Origin: an uncultured Eubacteriales bacterium | GTDB lineage: Bacteria; Bacillota; Clostridia; Oscillospirales; Acutalibacteraceae | Reading direction: 5' to 3' | NCBI GenBank assembly: GCA_934643185.1 | Contig: CAKUBN010000060.1 | Coordinates: forward strand, 1 to 13,628 | Length of the DNA stretch: 13,628 bases | Part shown: positions 1 through 6,024 of the stretch, piece by piece | Position numbering within the stretch: position 1 is the stretch's first letter | Layout: every line of letters starts with the position of its first letter | Program-made: the position numbers and the translations under genes | Notes under the pieces: generated by a model | Databases searched by the model: none | Seen by the model: the letters and a program-made list of their open reading frames with translations, nothing else | Told to the model about the DNA's origin: nothing

Positions 1-186
1 GATATGGGAAGCGGAAACGGCGTGTGCCGCTGCGTTTTCCGGCAGCGGCAGGCCGATGAGCCCGCACACGGAAAGCATCAGTAAAGCCGCCGTGCCCACG
101 CTTGCCGCAAATGTGCGGATGCCCTCAAAAAGCGAGATGTCGCGTCGTTTTGGGGCGTGCGGTTGCGGTTCATTTTCAAAATTCAA
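1..186 (-). CDS. N-terminal fragment of a membrane or exported protein of unknown function
   Basis: An open frame starts at a TTG (184-186) and stays open to the left edge (62 codons visible). An AAGGAG Shine-Dalgarno lies about 10 nt upstream. The nearby ATG codons lead to stops within a few to about 37 codons, which favours the TTG. The protein begins with a polar, basic segment (residues 1-16, including PKRRD). A hydrophobic stretch follows at about residues 27-48 (for example ALLMLSVCGLIGLPL), then an Ala-rich segment AAAHAVSAS. This fits a single N-terminal membrane anchor or an uncleaved or cleaved signal segment. No catalytic motif falls in the visible part, so the function is unknown. 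It is read leftwards, away from a long structured upstream region that could be its leader. Confidence in a real gene is moderate because only 62 residues with a non-ATG start are seen. Confidence 0.55.
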   Translation of the reverse strand, partial: MNFENEPQPHAPKRRDISLFEGIRTFAASVGTAALLMLSVCGLIGLPLPENAAAHAVSASHI

Positions 187-286
187 GTTTTCTCATCTCC
201 TTGCAGAAAAATTCAGAAAGCTCAAACGAGCCTTCTGTTTTTACTTTTCCACGCGGAGAGAAAAGTATTTGCGGCAATTAAAAACA

Positions 287-320
287 CCTTTGCACAACGA
301 AGGAAATCGTTACGCAAAGG
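287..320 (-). terminator. Terminator-like hairpin in the leader of the left-edge minus gene
   Basis: On the minus strand a 7-bp outer stem (CCTTTGC/GCAAAGG), a 2x2 internal loop and a 5-bp inner stem are followed directly by a T-rich tract (plus coordinates 277-286). It lies about 100 nt upstream of the TTG start at 186, inside the probable leader, so it may be an attenuator rather than the end of a transcription unit. No upstream gene on this strand is visible that would need it. Confidence 0.4.
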
Positions 321-509
321 CGATCATTTTTGGTCTGCCGCACTGCCGGGCTCGCAGCACCCGGCAGAGGACAGTGGGGTAAAAAAATAGGGGTAATATC
401 GGAAGAAACGAATTGTTTCCGATTTTCGGCTCCGCGTAAACGCTGAGGGGAAGCAGCGCCCGGCTATCGACCCGGTGCGGAACGTTTAAAGAAATGAAGG
501 AAGCAAAAA

Positions 510-569
510 ATGAAGAAGTTTGTAACTCATTCGGTTCTCTCTCTTGTACCTCCTGAGTACATTACTTAG
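510..569 (+). CDS. Putative 19-residue leader peptide
   Basis: ATG at 510 has a good Shine-Dalgarno (AAGGAAG, 497-503, 6-nt spacer) and runs to TAG at 567-569. The product is MKKFVTHSVLSLVPPEYIT. It is too short for a domain. Its position, good initiation signal and closeness to a second well-initiated mini-ORF 14 nt downstream suggest a leader peptide. Codons 14-15 (Pro-Pro, CCT CCT) are exactly complementary to the AGGAGG of the next mini-ORF. The only function I can suggest is translational coupling or attenuation. It could also be a chance ORF, and no promoter just upstream was recognised. Confidence 0.3.
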   Translation: MKKFVTHSVLSLVPPEYIT

Positions 570-583
570 TATAGAGGAGGAAT

Positions 584-631
584 ATGAAAACGAAATTGAT
601 ATTTCGTGAAAAAAAGAGGAAGTTTTTTTGA
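584..631 (+). CDS. Putative 15-residue basic micropeptide
   Basis: ATG at 584 is preceded by a perfect AGGAGG (575-580, short 3-nt spacer) and runs to TGA at 629-631. The product, MKTKLIFREKKRKFF, is strongly basic (seven Lys/Arg). No homologue is recognised. The strong ribosome binding site in otherwise gene-free DNA is the main reason to list it. It may be a real micropeptide, a decayed gene start, or a chance match. Confidence 0.25.
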   Translation: MKTKLIFREKKRKFF

Positions 632-674
632 AGAACATGTGAACAAAAAAGGCCGCACACTCCACAAATTTAGA

Positions 675-703
675 TTGACTTTCGGCTAAAAAGCTGTTAT
701 ACT
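675..703 (+). promoter_or_regulatory. Sigma-A type promoter of the cold-shock gene
   Basis: TTGACT at 675-680, a 17-bp spacer and TATACT at 698-703. Transcription should start near 710, giving a leader of about 130 nt before the csp start, as is typical of cold-shock mRNAs. Confidence 0.75.
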
Positions 704-734
704 TTGGATAGTGTAATAAACAATGTCAATGTCT

Positions 735-790
735 CACAGGTTTTCTTTGTAAGTCATTCTTTGGGTGGTTTACAGGGCCTGTGTTTTTTT
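735..790 (+). promoter_or_regulatory. Possible structural switch in the csp 5' leader
   Basis: CACAGG (735-740) can pair with CCTGTG (778-783), which is followed by seven T residues (784-790), the geometry of an intrinsic terminator. A second, local partner ACAG (772-775) can pair with CTGT (779-782) instead. Long leaders of cold-shock mRNAs are known to refold with temperature. The assignment here is inference from complementarity alone. Confidence 0.35.
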
Positions 791-838
791 GTATGGCGTT
801 TACGAACACAATTTATATTTTTATATGGAGGTACCACA

Positions 839-1048
839 ATGAACAACGGTACAGTCAAATGGTTTAACGCAGAAAAGGGCTACGGCTTCATCTCCAACGA
901 TGAGGGCGGCGAGGACGTATTCGTACATTTCTCCGCAATTCAGGGCGACGGCTTCAAGACGCTGAACGAAGGCCAGAAGGTCACCTTTGAGACCGAGACC
1001 GACCCGAAGAACGGCAAGCTCCGCGCAGCTAACGTTGTTAAACTCTAA
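839..1048 (+). CDS. csp: Cold-shock protein (CspA family)
   Basis: A 69-residue cold-shock domain protein, the full normal length of the family. It binds single-stranded RNA and DNA in the cytoplasm and acts as an RNA chaperone. The start (NNGTVKWFNAEKGYGFI) carries the conserved aromatic surface. RNP1 is KGYGFIS (about residues 13-19) and RNP2 is VFVHF (27-31). The protein ends in the usual (A)ANVV-type strand. The ATG at 839 is chosen because GGAGG (827-831) lies 7 nt upstream and the family begins here; an in-frame start at 704 would lie inside the promoter -10 box. The gene has its own promoter at 675-703 and a terminator at 1076-1106, so it is probably monocistronic. Which paralogue it is cannot be told from sequence alone. 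Confidence 0.96.
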   Translation: MNNGTVKWFNAEKGYGFISNDEGGEDVFVHFSAIQGDGFKTLNEGQKVTFETETDPKNGKLRAANVVKL

Positions 1049-1075
1049 TCTTAAATTAGAACAGCGAGATAAGAG

Positions 1076-1106
1076 GCACCTGTGATTCGTTCACCGGTGC
1101 TTTTTT
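1076..1106 (+). terminator. Intrinsic terminator after csp
   Basis: GCACC (1076-1080) pairs with GGTGC (1096-1100), with an inner GTGA/TCAC stem around a TTCGT loop. A T6 run (1101-1106) follows, then CTTTT. Confidence 0.85.
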
Positions 1107-1163
1107 CTTTTGCATAAGCCCCGCTTTTCGGCGCACAATACTGCGGGAAGGAAGGGATGCCAA

Positions 1164-1406
1164 ATGCAAAAGAAAAACGAAAAGAAGTTCACCCACGGCG
1201 AGCATGTGACGATCTATCCCGATACGCCCGAAGGCGTTGCAAGCGCCACGGAGTGCACCGGCCTCATGCCCACGCCGCCGCAAAACGACGCGGAGCTCAC
1301 GTCGTACCAGGAGCTGCACAGCATGGAGATCCCCAAAAAGCTCCCCGGCAAGCGCAACTTCGAGCTCGGCGTCTACGATGATAAGCCGGAGGATATTCGG
1401 TTATAA
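1164..1406 (+). CDS. Small soluble protein of unknown function
   Basis: An 80-residue frame starting at ATG 1164, chosen because the purine-rich GGAAGGAAGGG (1146-1156) lies 7-8 nt upstream; an upstream in-frame ATG at 1110 overlaps the csp terminator. The protein has a basic start (MQKKNEKKF), then HGEHVTIYPDTPEG, a Cys-containing TECTGLMPTPP segment, an acidic stretch with ELTSYQELHSMEIPKK, and a Lys/Asp-rich tail. There is no hydrophobic segment, so it is probably cytoplasmic. I recognise no domain and assign no function. Codon use resembles the neighbouring genes, and a terminator follows at once, which supports a real gene. It may be transcribed by readthrough from csp, since no clear promoter lies between. 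Confidence 0.7.
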   Translation: MQKKNEKKFTHGEHVTIYPDTPEGVASATECTGLMPTPPQNDAELTSYQELHSMEIPKKLPGKRNFELGVYDDKPEDIRL

Positions 1407-1428
1407 AACGCAAAACAAAAGAATAAAG

Positions 1429-1473
1429 AAAAAGCGCACCAAAGCAGGGGAGAGCCCCACCGGCGCGCTTTTT
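1429..1473 (+). terminator. Intrinsic terminator after the small unknown gene
   Basis: AAAAAGCGC pairs with GCGCTTTTT around an inner GGGG/CCCC hairpin, giving a stem flanked by A and T runs that could work on both strands. It sits 23 bp after the stop of the 80-residue gene. Confidence 0.75.
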
Positions 1474-1480
1474 CCATGAC

Positions 1481-1513
1481 AAAAGCCCTCCGAAATTTCT
1501 TTCGGGGGGCTTT
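1481..1513 (-). terminator. Terminator after rny
   Basis: Inverted repeat AAAAGCCCTCCGAAA (1481-1495) with TTTCGGGGGGCTTT (1500-1513). On the minus strand it ends in TTTT and lies about 35 nt past the rny stop codon. With the hairpin at 1429-1473 it insulates the two convergent genes. Confidence 0.75.
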
Positions 1514-1547
1514 GCTTGTGATTTTATGAGCTTTGTGACGAACTATG

Positions 1548-3110
1548 TTATTTCGCGAAATCGACCGCTCTGCTTTCACGGATCATGTTGACCTTGATCT
1601 GACCCGGATATTCGAGGTCTTCCTCGATCTTCTTGCAGATGTCGCGGGCGAGCAGCGTCATTTTCTCATCGTTGATCACTTCTGGCTTTACCATGACGCG
1701 GATCTCGCGGCCGGCCTGAATGGCGTAGCAGCGATCCACACCGTCAAACGATGCAGCCACGGCCTCGAGCTTTTCGAGACGCTTGATATAGTTTTCGATG
1801 TTCTCGCGGCGCGCGCCGGGGCGTGCTGCCGAGATGGCATCGGCTGCCTGCACCAAGCAGGCAATGACCGTTTTTGCTTCGATGTCACCGTGGTGTGCGG
1901 CGATCGCATGGATAACGGCTTCGCTTTCCTTGTACTTTCTTGCAACGTCCACGCCGATCTCCACATGGGAGCCTTCAATCTCGTGGTCGAGCGCCTTGCC
2001 GATATCATGCAGCAGGCCAGCTCTTCTTGCAATGGTGGGGTCAAGACCCAGTTCGGAAGCCATCATACCGGCAAGGTAAGAAACTTCCAGGGAATGGTTG
2101 AGGACATTCTGACCATAGCTGGTGCGGTAACGCAGCCGACCAAGCAGCTTGACAAGCTCATGGTGAATGCCGTTTACGCCGGCAGCAAGCACGGCGCGTT
2201 CGCCCTCGGCTTTAATGGTTGCATCCACTTCGCGGCGGGCTTTCTCAATCGTCTCCTCAATTCTGGTCGGGTGGATTCTGCCATCCGAGATCAGTTTTTC
2301 AAGGGCGATTCTTGCCACTTCACGTCTTACGGGCTCAAAGCTCGAAAGCGTAATGGCTTCAGGTGTGTCATCGATGATGAGATCCACGCCGGTAAGCTGT
2401 TCAATGGCGCGGATGTTGCGGCCCTCACGGCCGATGATTCTGCCCTTCATCTCATCGTTGGGCAGCGGAACGACGCTGATGGCGGCTTCGGAAACATGGT
2501 CTGCCGCGCAGCGCTGAATGGCGACCGAGATGATCTCTCTTGCCAGCTTATCGCATTCTTCCTTTGTCTGCTGTTCGTACTCCATTACCTTAATGGCCTT
2601 TTCATGCACAAGATCATCCTCAAGTAACTTGAGCAAATACTCTTTTGCCTGCTCCACGGTAAAGGAAGAGATCCTCTCCAGCATGTCGATCTGGCTTTTC
2701 TTAACGGATTCTGCCTCTTTCAGGCGTTCCTCCGCCTTGCGCATCTTGTTTTCTACCGCGTTTTCTTTGGATTCCAGGTTTTCCATCTTCTTGTCCAAAG
2801 ATTCTTCCTTCTGGGAAACGCGGCGCTCCTGGCGCTGAATTTCTTTTCTGCGGTCATTCATTTCGCGCTCAGACTCGTTGCGCAGACGGTGAATTTCGTC
2901 CTTGCCCTCGAGCACGGCTTCTTTTTTCTTTGCAGCAGCCGTTTTGATCGCGTTGCTGATGATCCGCTTGGCTTCGTCTTCTGCCGAACCGATGGCAGCT
3001 TCCGCTTCTCTTTTTCGATGATTCACACCCGCAAAGAAAGCGACAGCACCGCACGCGGCGGCTGCCAACACTGCGATCAGAATACACAGCCAAATTGGTA
3101 CTTGTGGCAT
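1548..3110 (-). CDS. rny: Ribonuclease Y
   Basis: A 520-residue membrane-anchored endoribonuclease, normal length for the family, that starts bulk mRNA decay and riboswitch RNA turnover in Firmicutes. Domains in order: an N-terminal transmembrane helix (residues about 6-28, LCILIAVLAAAACGAVAFF); a long charged coiled coil (about 32-190, rich in Glu, Lys and Arg); a KH RNA-binding domain (about 208-275) with the GRIIGREGRN loop at 223-232; and an HD phosphohydrolase domain with HSLEVS (339-344), the metal-binding HD pair at 368-369 (LLHDIGKA) and AAHHGD (404-409). The C-terminus (KVNMIRESRAVDFAK) is family-like. ATG at 3110 is preceded by GGAGG, 6 nt away. It is read from its own consensus promoter at 3263-3291 and ends at the 1481-1513 hairpin. 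All key residues are present and identification is secure. Confidence 0.97.
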   Translation of the reverse strand: MPQVPIWLCILIAVLAAAACGAVAFFAGVNHRKREAEAAIGSAEDEAKRIISNAIKTAAAKKKEAVLEGKDEIHRLRNESEREMNDRRKEIQRQERRVSQKEESLDKKMENLESKENAVENKMRKAEERLKEAESVKKSQIDMLERISSFTVEQAKEYLLKLLEDDLVHEKAIKVMEYEQQTKEECDKLAREIISVAIQRCAADHVSEAAISVVPLPNDEMKGRIIGREGRNIRAIEQLTGVDLIIDDTPEAITLSSFEPVRREVARIALEKLISDGRIHPTRIEETIEKARREVDATIKAEGERAVLAAGVNGIHHELVKLLGRLRYRTSYGQNVLNHSLEVSYLAGMMASELGLDPTIARRAGLLHDIGKALDHEIEGSHVEIGVDVARKYKESEAVIHAIAAHHGDIEAKTVIACLVQAADAISAARPGARRENIENYIKRLEKLEAVAASFDGVDRCYAIQAGREIRVMVKPEVINDEKMTLLARDICKKIEEDLEYPGQIKVNMIRESRAVDFAK

Positions 3111-3262
3111 TGGGCACCTCCTTCGCTAAGGTTTTCGATATTCAATTACTAAATTAGGTTATGCAGGGTGCGTTATTCCCTGTGAAGGTTTCACACAAAA
3201 AGCAGCCGCATAAACTGCTCGGAACACGGCTGGCTTAAAAAGTGTAAAACACTCCGTGTACA
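3111..3262 (-). promoter_or_regulatory. Structured 5' leader of rny
   Basis: About 145 nt between the predicted start of transcription (near 3256) and the rny ATG. On the minus strand it shows ACACGG pairing with CCGTGT, an AGCAG/CTGCT stem followed by TTTT (attenuator-like), and CAGGG/CCCTG closer to the gene. Such a leader could be a target for RNase Y feedback on its own mRNA; that is inference, and no known riboswitch core was recognised. Confidence 0.35.
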
Positions 3263-3291
3263 ATTTTATCTCTTTTCCTTGCCTATGTCAA
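3263..3291 (-). promoter_or_regulatory. Sigma-A promoter of rny
   Basis: On the minus strand a perfect TTGACA (3286-3291), a 17-bp spacer and TAAAAT (3263-3268). This is one of the best promoters in the window. Confidence 0.85.
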
Positions 3292-3398
3292 CCAAAGAAT
3301 TAAAGAAATAGTTACGGTTTCTTTCCGTTTTATACAAGAATCCAGTCTACATGCCGCTTTTTTGACTTTTTAGAAGTGAAAATTTTTTCTGCGGGAGC

Positions 3399-3638
3399 CT
3401 ATTTATTCTGTTTTTCCTCCGCTTCTTCCATTTTGCGGACGAGCTCGCTGGGCTTCATATCAAAGGCTTCTGCAATTTTGCATATTGTCGAGAAATTCGC
3501 CTGCTTTGTCCCGCGCTCGATCATCGTCAAATGCGTGCGCGCAATGCCCGCAAAGCCGCTTAAAACCTCCTGCGACATGCCTTTCGATTTGCGCACAGCC
3601 CGTATCGTTTGACCTACAACATTGTTTTCCCAAAGCAA
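3399..3638 (-). CDS. Small XRE-family DNA-binding repressor
   Basis: A 79-residue single-domain helix-turn-helix protein of the Cro/CI (XRE) type. The domain fills almost the whole protein: GQTIRAVRKSKGMSQEVLSGFAGI, then the recognition region RTHLTMIERGTKQANFSTICKIAEAF, then DMKPSELV. A Glu/Lys-rich tail (EEAEEKQNK) follows. TTG at 3636-3638 is preferred as start because GAGGTG lies 6 nt upstream; a GTG at 3645-3647 overlaps that Shine-Dalgarno and is unlikely, though it would add only three residues. Just upstream lie three evenly spaced alternating half-sites (3672-3701) that look like its own operator. It lacks a ligand or protease domain, so autoregulation through that operator is the simplest role. 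It could be co-transcribed with rny, as no strong terminator lies between them. Confidence 0.88.
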   Translation of the reverse strand: MLWENNVVGQTIRAVRKSKGMSQEVLSGFAGIARTHLTMIERGTKQANFSTICKIAEAFDMKPSELVRKMEEAEEKQNK

Positions 3639-3650
3639 GCGTATCACCTC

Positions 3651-3669
3651 TACGCAAATTGTATGCGTA
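3651..3669. repeat. Perfect inverted repeat next to the xre Shine-Dalgarno
   Basis: TACGCA (3651-3656), a 7-bp spacer and TGCGTA (3664-3669). In the xre mRNA it forms a short hairpin ending directly against the Shine-Dalgarno, or it may be a second protein site. Confidence 0.5.
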
Positions 3670-3671
3670 AA

Positions 3672-3702
3672 TAGACATTTTATTGTCTACGATAATAGAC
3701 AA
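3672..3702. promoter_or_regulatory. Three-half-site operator, probably for the XRE repressor
   Basis: TAGACA (3672-3677), TGTCTA (3684-3689) and TAGACA (3696-3701) start exactly every 12 bp and alternate in orientation. They form two overlapping palindromes that share the middle half-site (6-6-6, and 7-6-7 for TTGTCTA/TAGACAA). It lies in the divergent region between xre and the thrS promoter, 34 bp upstream of xre and about 36 bp upstream of the thrS -35 box. Confidence 0.65.
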
Positions 3703-3737
3703 CGGCGAATTTATGCAAAAAACTCTTTTCGCAGGTG

Positions 3738-3766
3738 TTGACATTTTTCAAAAACGGTGATAGTAT
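3738..3766 (+). promoter_or_regulatory. Sigma-A promoter of the T-box/thrS transcript
   Basis: Perfect TTGACA (3738-3743), a 17-bp spacer and TAGTAT (3761-3766). Transcription should start near 3773, at the 5' edge of the T-box. Confidence 0.85.
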
Positions 3767-3769
3767 GAG

Positions 3770-4043
3770 GACAAGAAAACGGCATAGAGAAGGACGTTCG
3801 GGTTCAGGTCTTTTCAAAAGAGAGCGGTTGTCACCGGCTGAAAGCACCGCGGAAAGCGAAACCGAAATACCACCTTTGAGCCGCCGCCGAACGGTTTTTC
3901 CGAAAAGGCGGACGTACCCGCAGCGTTAAGGCGGAAGAACGAGCTGTGTGCGGACACAAGTGTGTTTTGCATACAGGAACTCGGGTGGAACCGCGCAGTG
4001 TCGCCCCGAGATCCCGGTGAGGGATCCCGGGACTTTTTATTTT
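3770..4043 (+). promoter_or_regulatory. Threonine-specific T-box leader of thrS
   Basis: A T-box senses the charging state of a tRNA and controls a terminator in the leader. Stem I ends in the typical GAA-codon-A...TTTGAG arrangement; the specifier is read as ACC (3869-3871), a threonine codon, matching the gene downstream. The conserved antiterminator bulge GGGTGGAACCGCG lies at 3983-3995. UGGA at this place would pair with a tRNA acceptor end carrying U as discriminator base, which is plausible for tRNA-Thr in Gram-positive bacteria (known from the family, not checked here). The terminator (about 4009-4041) follows and overlaps the antiterminator pairing region. An apparent 64-codon frame inside this region is not a gene. 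Confidence 0.93.
4009..4041 (+). terminator. T-box intrinsic terminator
   Basis: GATCCC and GGGATC pair around GGTGA, with outer CCCGG-type pairing, followed by ACTTTTTATTTT. It is the regulated terminator of the T-box and lies about 30 nt before the thrS start. Confidence 0.85.
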
Positions 4044-4070
4044 GTCAGAGAATAGGAAAGGATGAGAAAC

Positions 4071-6005
4071 ATGATCAAGGTTGACCTGAAGGGCAGCGAA
4101 AAGGAATTTGAAAGCGGCGTTTCTGTGGCAGAAGTCGCAAAAAGCATCGGCATGGGTCTTTATAAGTCTGCATGTGCCGCAAAAGTGAACGGCGAGGTGT
4201 GCGACCTGCGCACCGTGCTCACCGAAGACTGCAAGGTAGAGATTTTAACGTTTGACGATAAAGAGGGCAAAAAGGCATATTGGCACACTGCGTCCCACAT
4301 TATGGCGCAGGCCGTGAACCGCCTGTACCCGGGCACCAAGTTCGCCATCGGCCCGGCTGTGGATAACGGTTTCTATTATGATATGGAGCTGCCGCAGGCC
4401 ATTACAAATGACGACCTCGCGAAGATCGAAGCTGAGATGAAGAAGATCATCAAGGAAGATATCGAGATCGAGCGCTTTGAGCTGCCGGTCGAGGAAGCGC
4501 TGGAGCTCATGAAGGGCCAGGACTATAAAGAGGAGCTCATCCGAGAGCATGGCGCCGAGGGCGAGCACATCTCCTTCTATAAGCAGGGCGATTTCACAGA
4601 CCTCTGCGCCGGCCCGCACCTCATGCGCACCGGCAATGTAAAGGCTGTAAAGCTCACCTCCATCACAGGCGCATATTGGCGCGGCGATGCAAACAACAAG
4701 ATGCTCCAGCGTCTCTACGGCGTCGCTTTCCCGAAGCAGAGCCTGCTTGAAGAGCACCTCACCATGCTGGAAGAAGCGAAAAAGCGCGACCACAATAAGC
4801 TCGGCCGTGAGCTGGAGCTCTTCACCACAAGCGACGTCATCGGTCAGGGTCTGCCGATCCTGCTGCCGAAGGGCGCACGCATCATTCAGCTTCTGCAGCG
4901 CTTCGTCGAGGACGAGGAGCAGCGCCGCGGCTGGCTGCTGACCAAGACTCCGTTCATGGCAAAGAGCGACCTTTACAAGATCTCCGGCCACTGGGATCAT
5001 TATAAGGACGGCATGTTCGTGCTCGGCAACGAGGAGAAGGACAAGGAAGTCTTCGCCCTGCGCCCGATGACCTGCCCGTTCCAGTATCAGGCATATTTAA
5101 ACCGCAAGCGCTCCTACCGCGACCTGCCGCTGCGCTACAACGAGACCTCCACACTGTTCCGCAACGAGGCGAGCGGCGAGATGCACGGCCTTATCCGTGT
5201 GCGCCAGTTCACCATTTCCGAAGGCCACCTCATGTGCACCCCGGAGCAGCTTGAGGACGAGTTCAAGAAGTGCCTGGAGCTCGCTATCTTCATGCTGAAG
5301 ACCCTCGGTCTCTATGAGGATGTTTCCTACCGCTTCTCGCAGTGGGACCCGAACGACCGCGCAAAGTACATCGGCACAGAGGAGCAGTGGAACGAGGCAC
5401 AGGGCCTCATGGAGCGCATCCTCAACCACCTCGAGATCCCGTATGAGATCGGCATCGGCGAAGCTGCCTTCTACGGCCCGAAGCTCGATATCCAGATCAA
5501 GAACGTCCATGGTAAGGAAGATACCCTCATCACCATCCAGATCGACCAGATGCTCGCCGCGCAGTTCGGCATGGTCTACACCGATAAGGACGGCCAGCAG
5601 AAGACCCCGTGCATCATCCACCGTACCTCCATCGGCTGCTACGAGCGTACCCTCGCGCTGCTCATCGAAAAGTACGCAGGCGCGTTCCCGCTGTGGCTTG
5701 CCCCGGTACAGGTGAAGCTGCTGCCCATCGCAGACCGTCACCTCGATTATCTCTATGAGGTCAAAAAGCAGCTCGAAGACAAGGGCTTCCGCTGCGAAGT
5801 GGACGACCGCAGCGAGAAGATCGGCTACAAGATCCGCGAAGCACAGCTCGAAAAGGTGCCGTACATGGTCGTTGTCGGCGATAAGGACATCGAAAACAAC
5901 ACCATCTCCGTGCGTAAGCGCAAAGAGGGCGACCTCGGCGCGATGACCGTGGAGCAGTTCCTCGAGAAGATCGTTCCGGACCGCGACAACAAGGTCATTG
6001 ACTGA
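4071..6005 (+). CDS. thrS: Threonyl-tRNA synthetase
   Basis: A class II aminoacyl-tRNA synthetase of 644 residues, full length. Domains: TGS (about 1-62, MIKVDLKGSEKEFESG); editing domain (about 65-225) with HTASH (72-76) and DLCAGPH (177-183); catalytic core (about 240-535) with KTPFM, HWDHYKDGMF (307-316), the zinc ligands Cys335, His386 and His517, motif 2 Arg in LFRNEASGEMHG (362-373) and motif 3 Arg526; anticodon-binding domain from about 540 (WLAPVQVKLLPI). ATG 4071 is chosen because AAAGGA lies 8 nt upstream and the family begins MIK; the in-frame ATG at 4062 abuts the Shine-Dalgarno. Unusual: the canonical NCPGH of the active site is TCPFQ (334-338), so the Gly-His pair is replaced. 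Editing and zinc residues are intact, so the enzyme should be active. Controlled by the threonine T-box. Confidence 0.97.
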   Translation: MIKVDLKGSEKEFESGVSVAEVAKSIGMGLYKSACAAKVNGEVCDLRTVLTEDCKVEILTFDDKEGKKAYWHTASHIMAQAVNRLYPGTKFAIGPAVDNGFYYDMELPQAITNDDLAKIEAEMKKIIKEDIEIERFELPVEEALELMKGQDYKEELIREHGAEGEHISFYKQGDFTDLCAGPHLMRTGNVKAVKLTSITGAYWRGDANNKMLQRLYGVAFPKQSLLEEHLTMLEEAKKRDHNKLGRELELFTTSDVIGQGLPILLPKGARIIQLLQRFVEDEEQRRGWLLTKTPFMAKSDLYKISGHWDHYKDGMFVLGNEEKDKEVFALRPMTCPFQYQAYLNRKRSYRDLPLRYNETSTLFRNEASGEMHGLIRVRQFTISEGHLMCTPEQLEDEFKKCLELAIFMLKTLGLYEDVSYRFSQWDPNDRAKYIGTEEQWNEAQGLMERILNHLEIPYEIGIGEAAFYGPKLDIQIKNVHGKEDTLITIQIDQMLAAQFGMVYTDKDGQQKTPCIIHRTSIGCYERTLALLIEKYAGAFPLWLAPVQVKLLPIADRHLDYLYEVKKQLEDKGFRCEVDDRSEKIGYKIREAQLEKVPYMVVVGDKDIENNTISVRKRKEGDLGAMTVEQFLEKIVPDRDNKVID

Positions 6006-6024
6006 TCTATATAATAAGATAAAG

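Larger units (their letters stand above)
187..674. other. Gene-free stretch with multiple RNA-like hairpins
   Basis: No convincing gene apart from two mini-ORFs (listed separately). The stretch holds several strong inverted repeats: 287-293 with 314-320 (CCTTTGC/GCAAAGG, enclosing AACGA/TCGTT); 343-350 with 360-367 (CTGCCGGG/CCCGGCAG, 9-nt loop); 398-402 plus 406-409 with 415-423 (bulged 9-bp stem); and 441-445 with 454-458 (CGCTG/CAGCG). On the minus strand the 287-320 hairpin is followed by TGTTTTTAATT, which looks like an intrinsic terminator upstream of the minus gene that starts at 186. I compared it by eye with the conserved cores of c-di-AMP, cobalamin, glmS, T-box, SRP and TPP RNAs and found no match. 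Confidence 0.4.

Noticed and set aside
187..500. Possible c-di-AMP (ydaO) riboswitch or glmS/SRP-like RNA
   Set aside because: Fragments such as GGGGTAATATC, AGCGCCCGG and GGGGAAGCAGC recall those families, but the other conserved core segments are absent on both strands.
1545..2627. Long open frame on the plus strand opposite rny (360 codons)
   Set aside because: It lies antisense to the unmistakable RNase Y gene and reflects codon bias on the other strand; no ribosome binding site and no recognisable domain.
3735..3929. 64-codon frame on the plus strand upstream of thrS
   Set aside because: It begins before the transcription start and lies inside the T-box; the sequence is explained by RNA structure.
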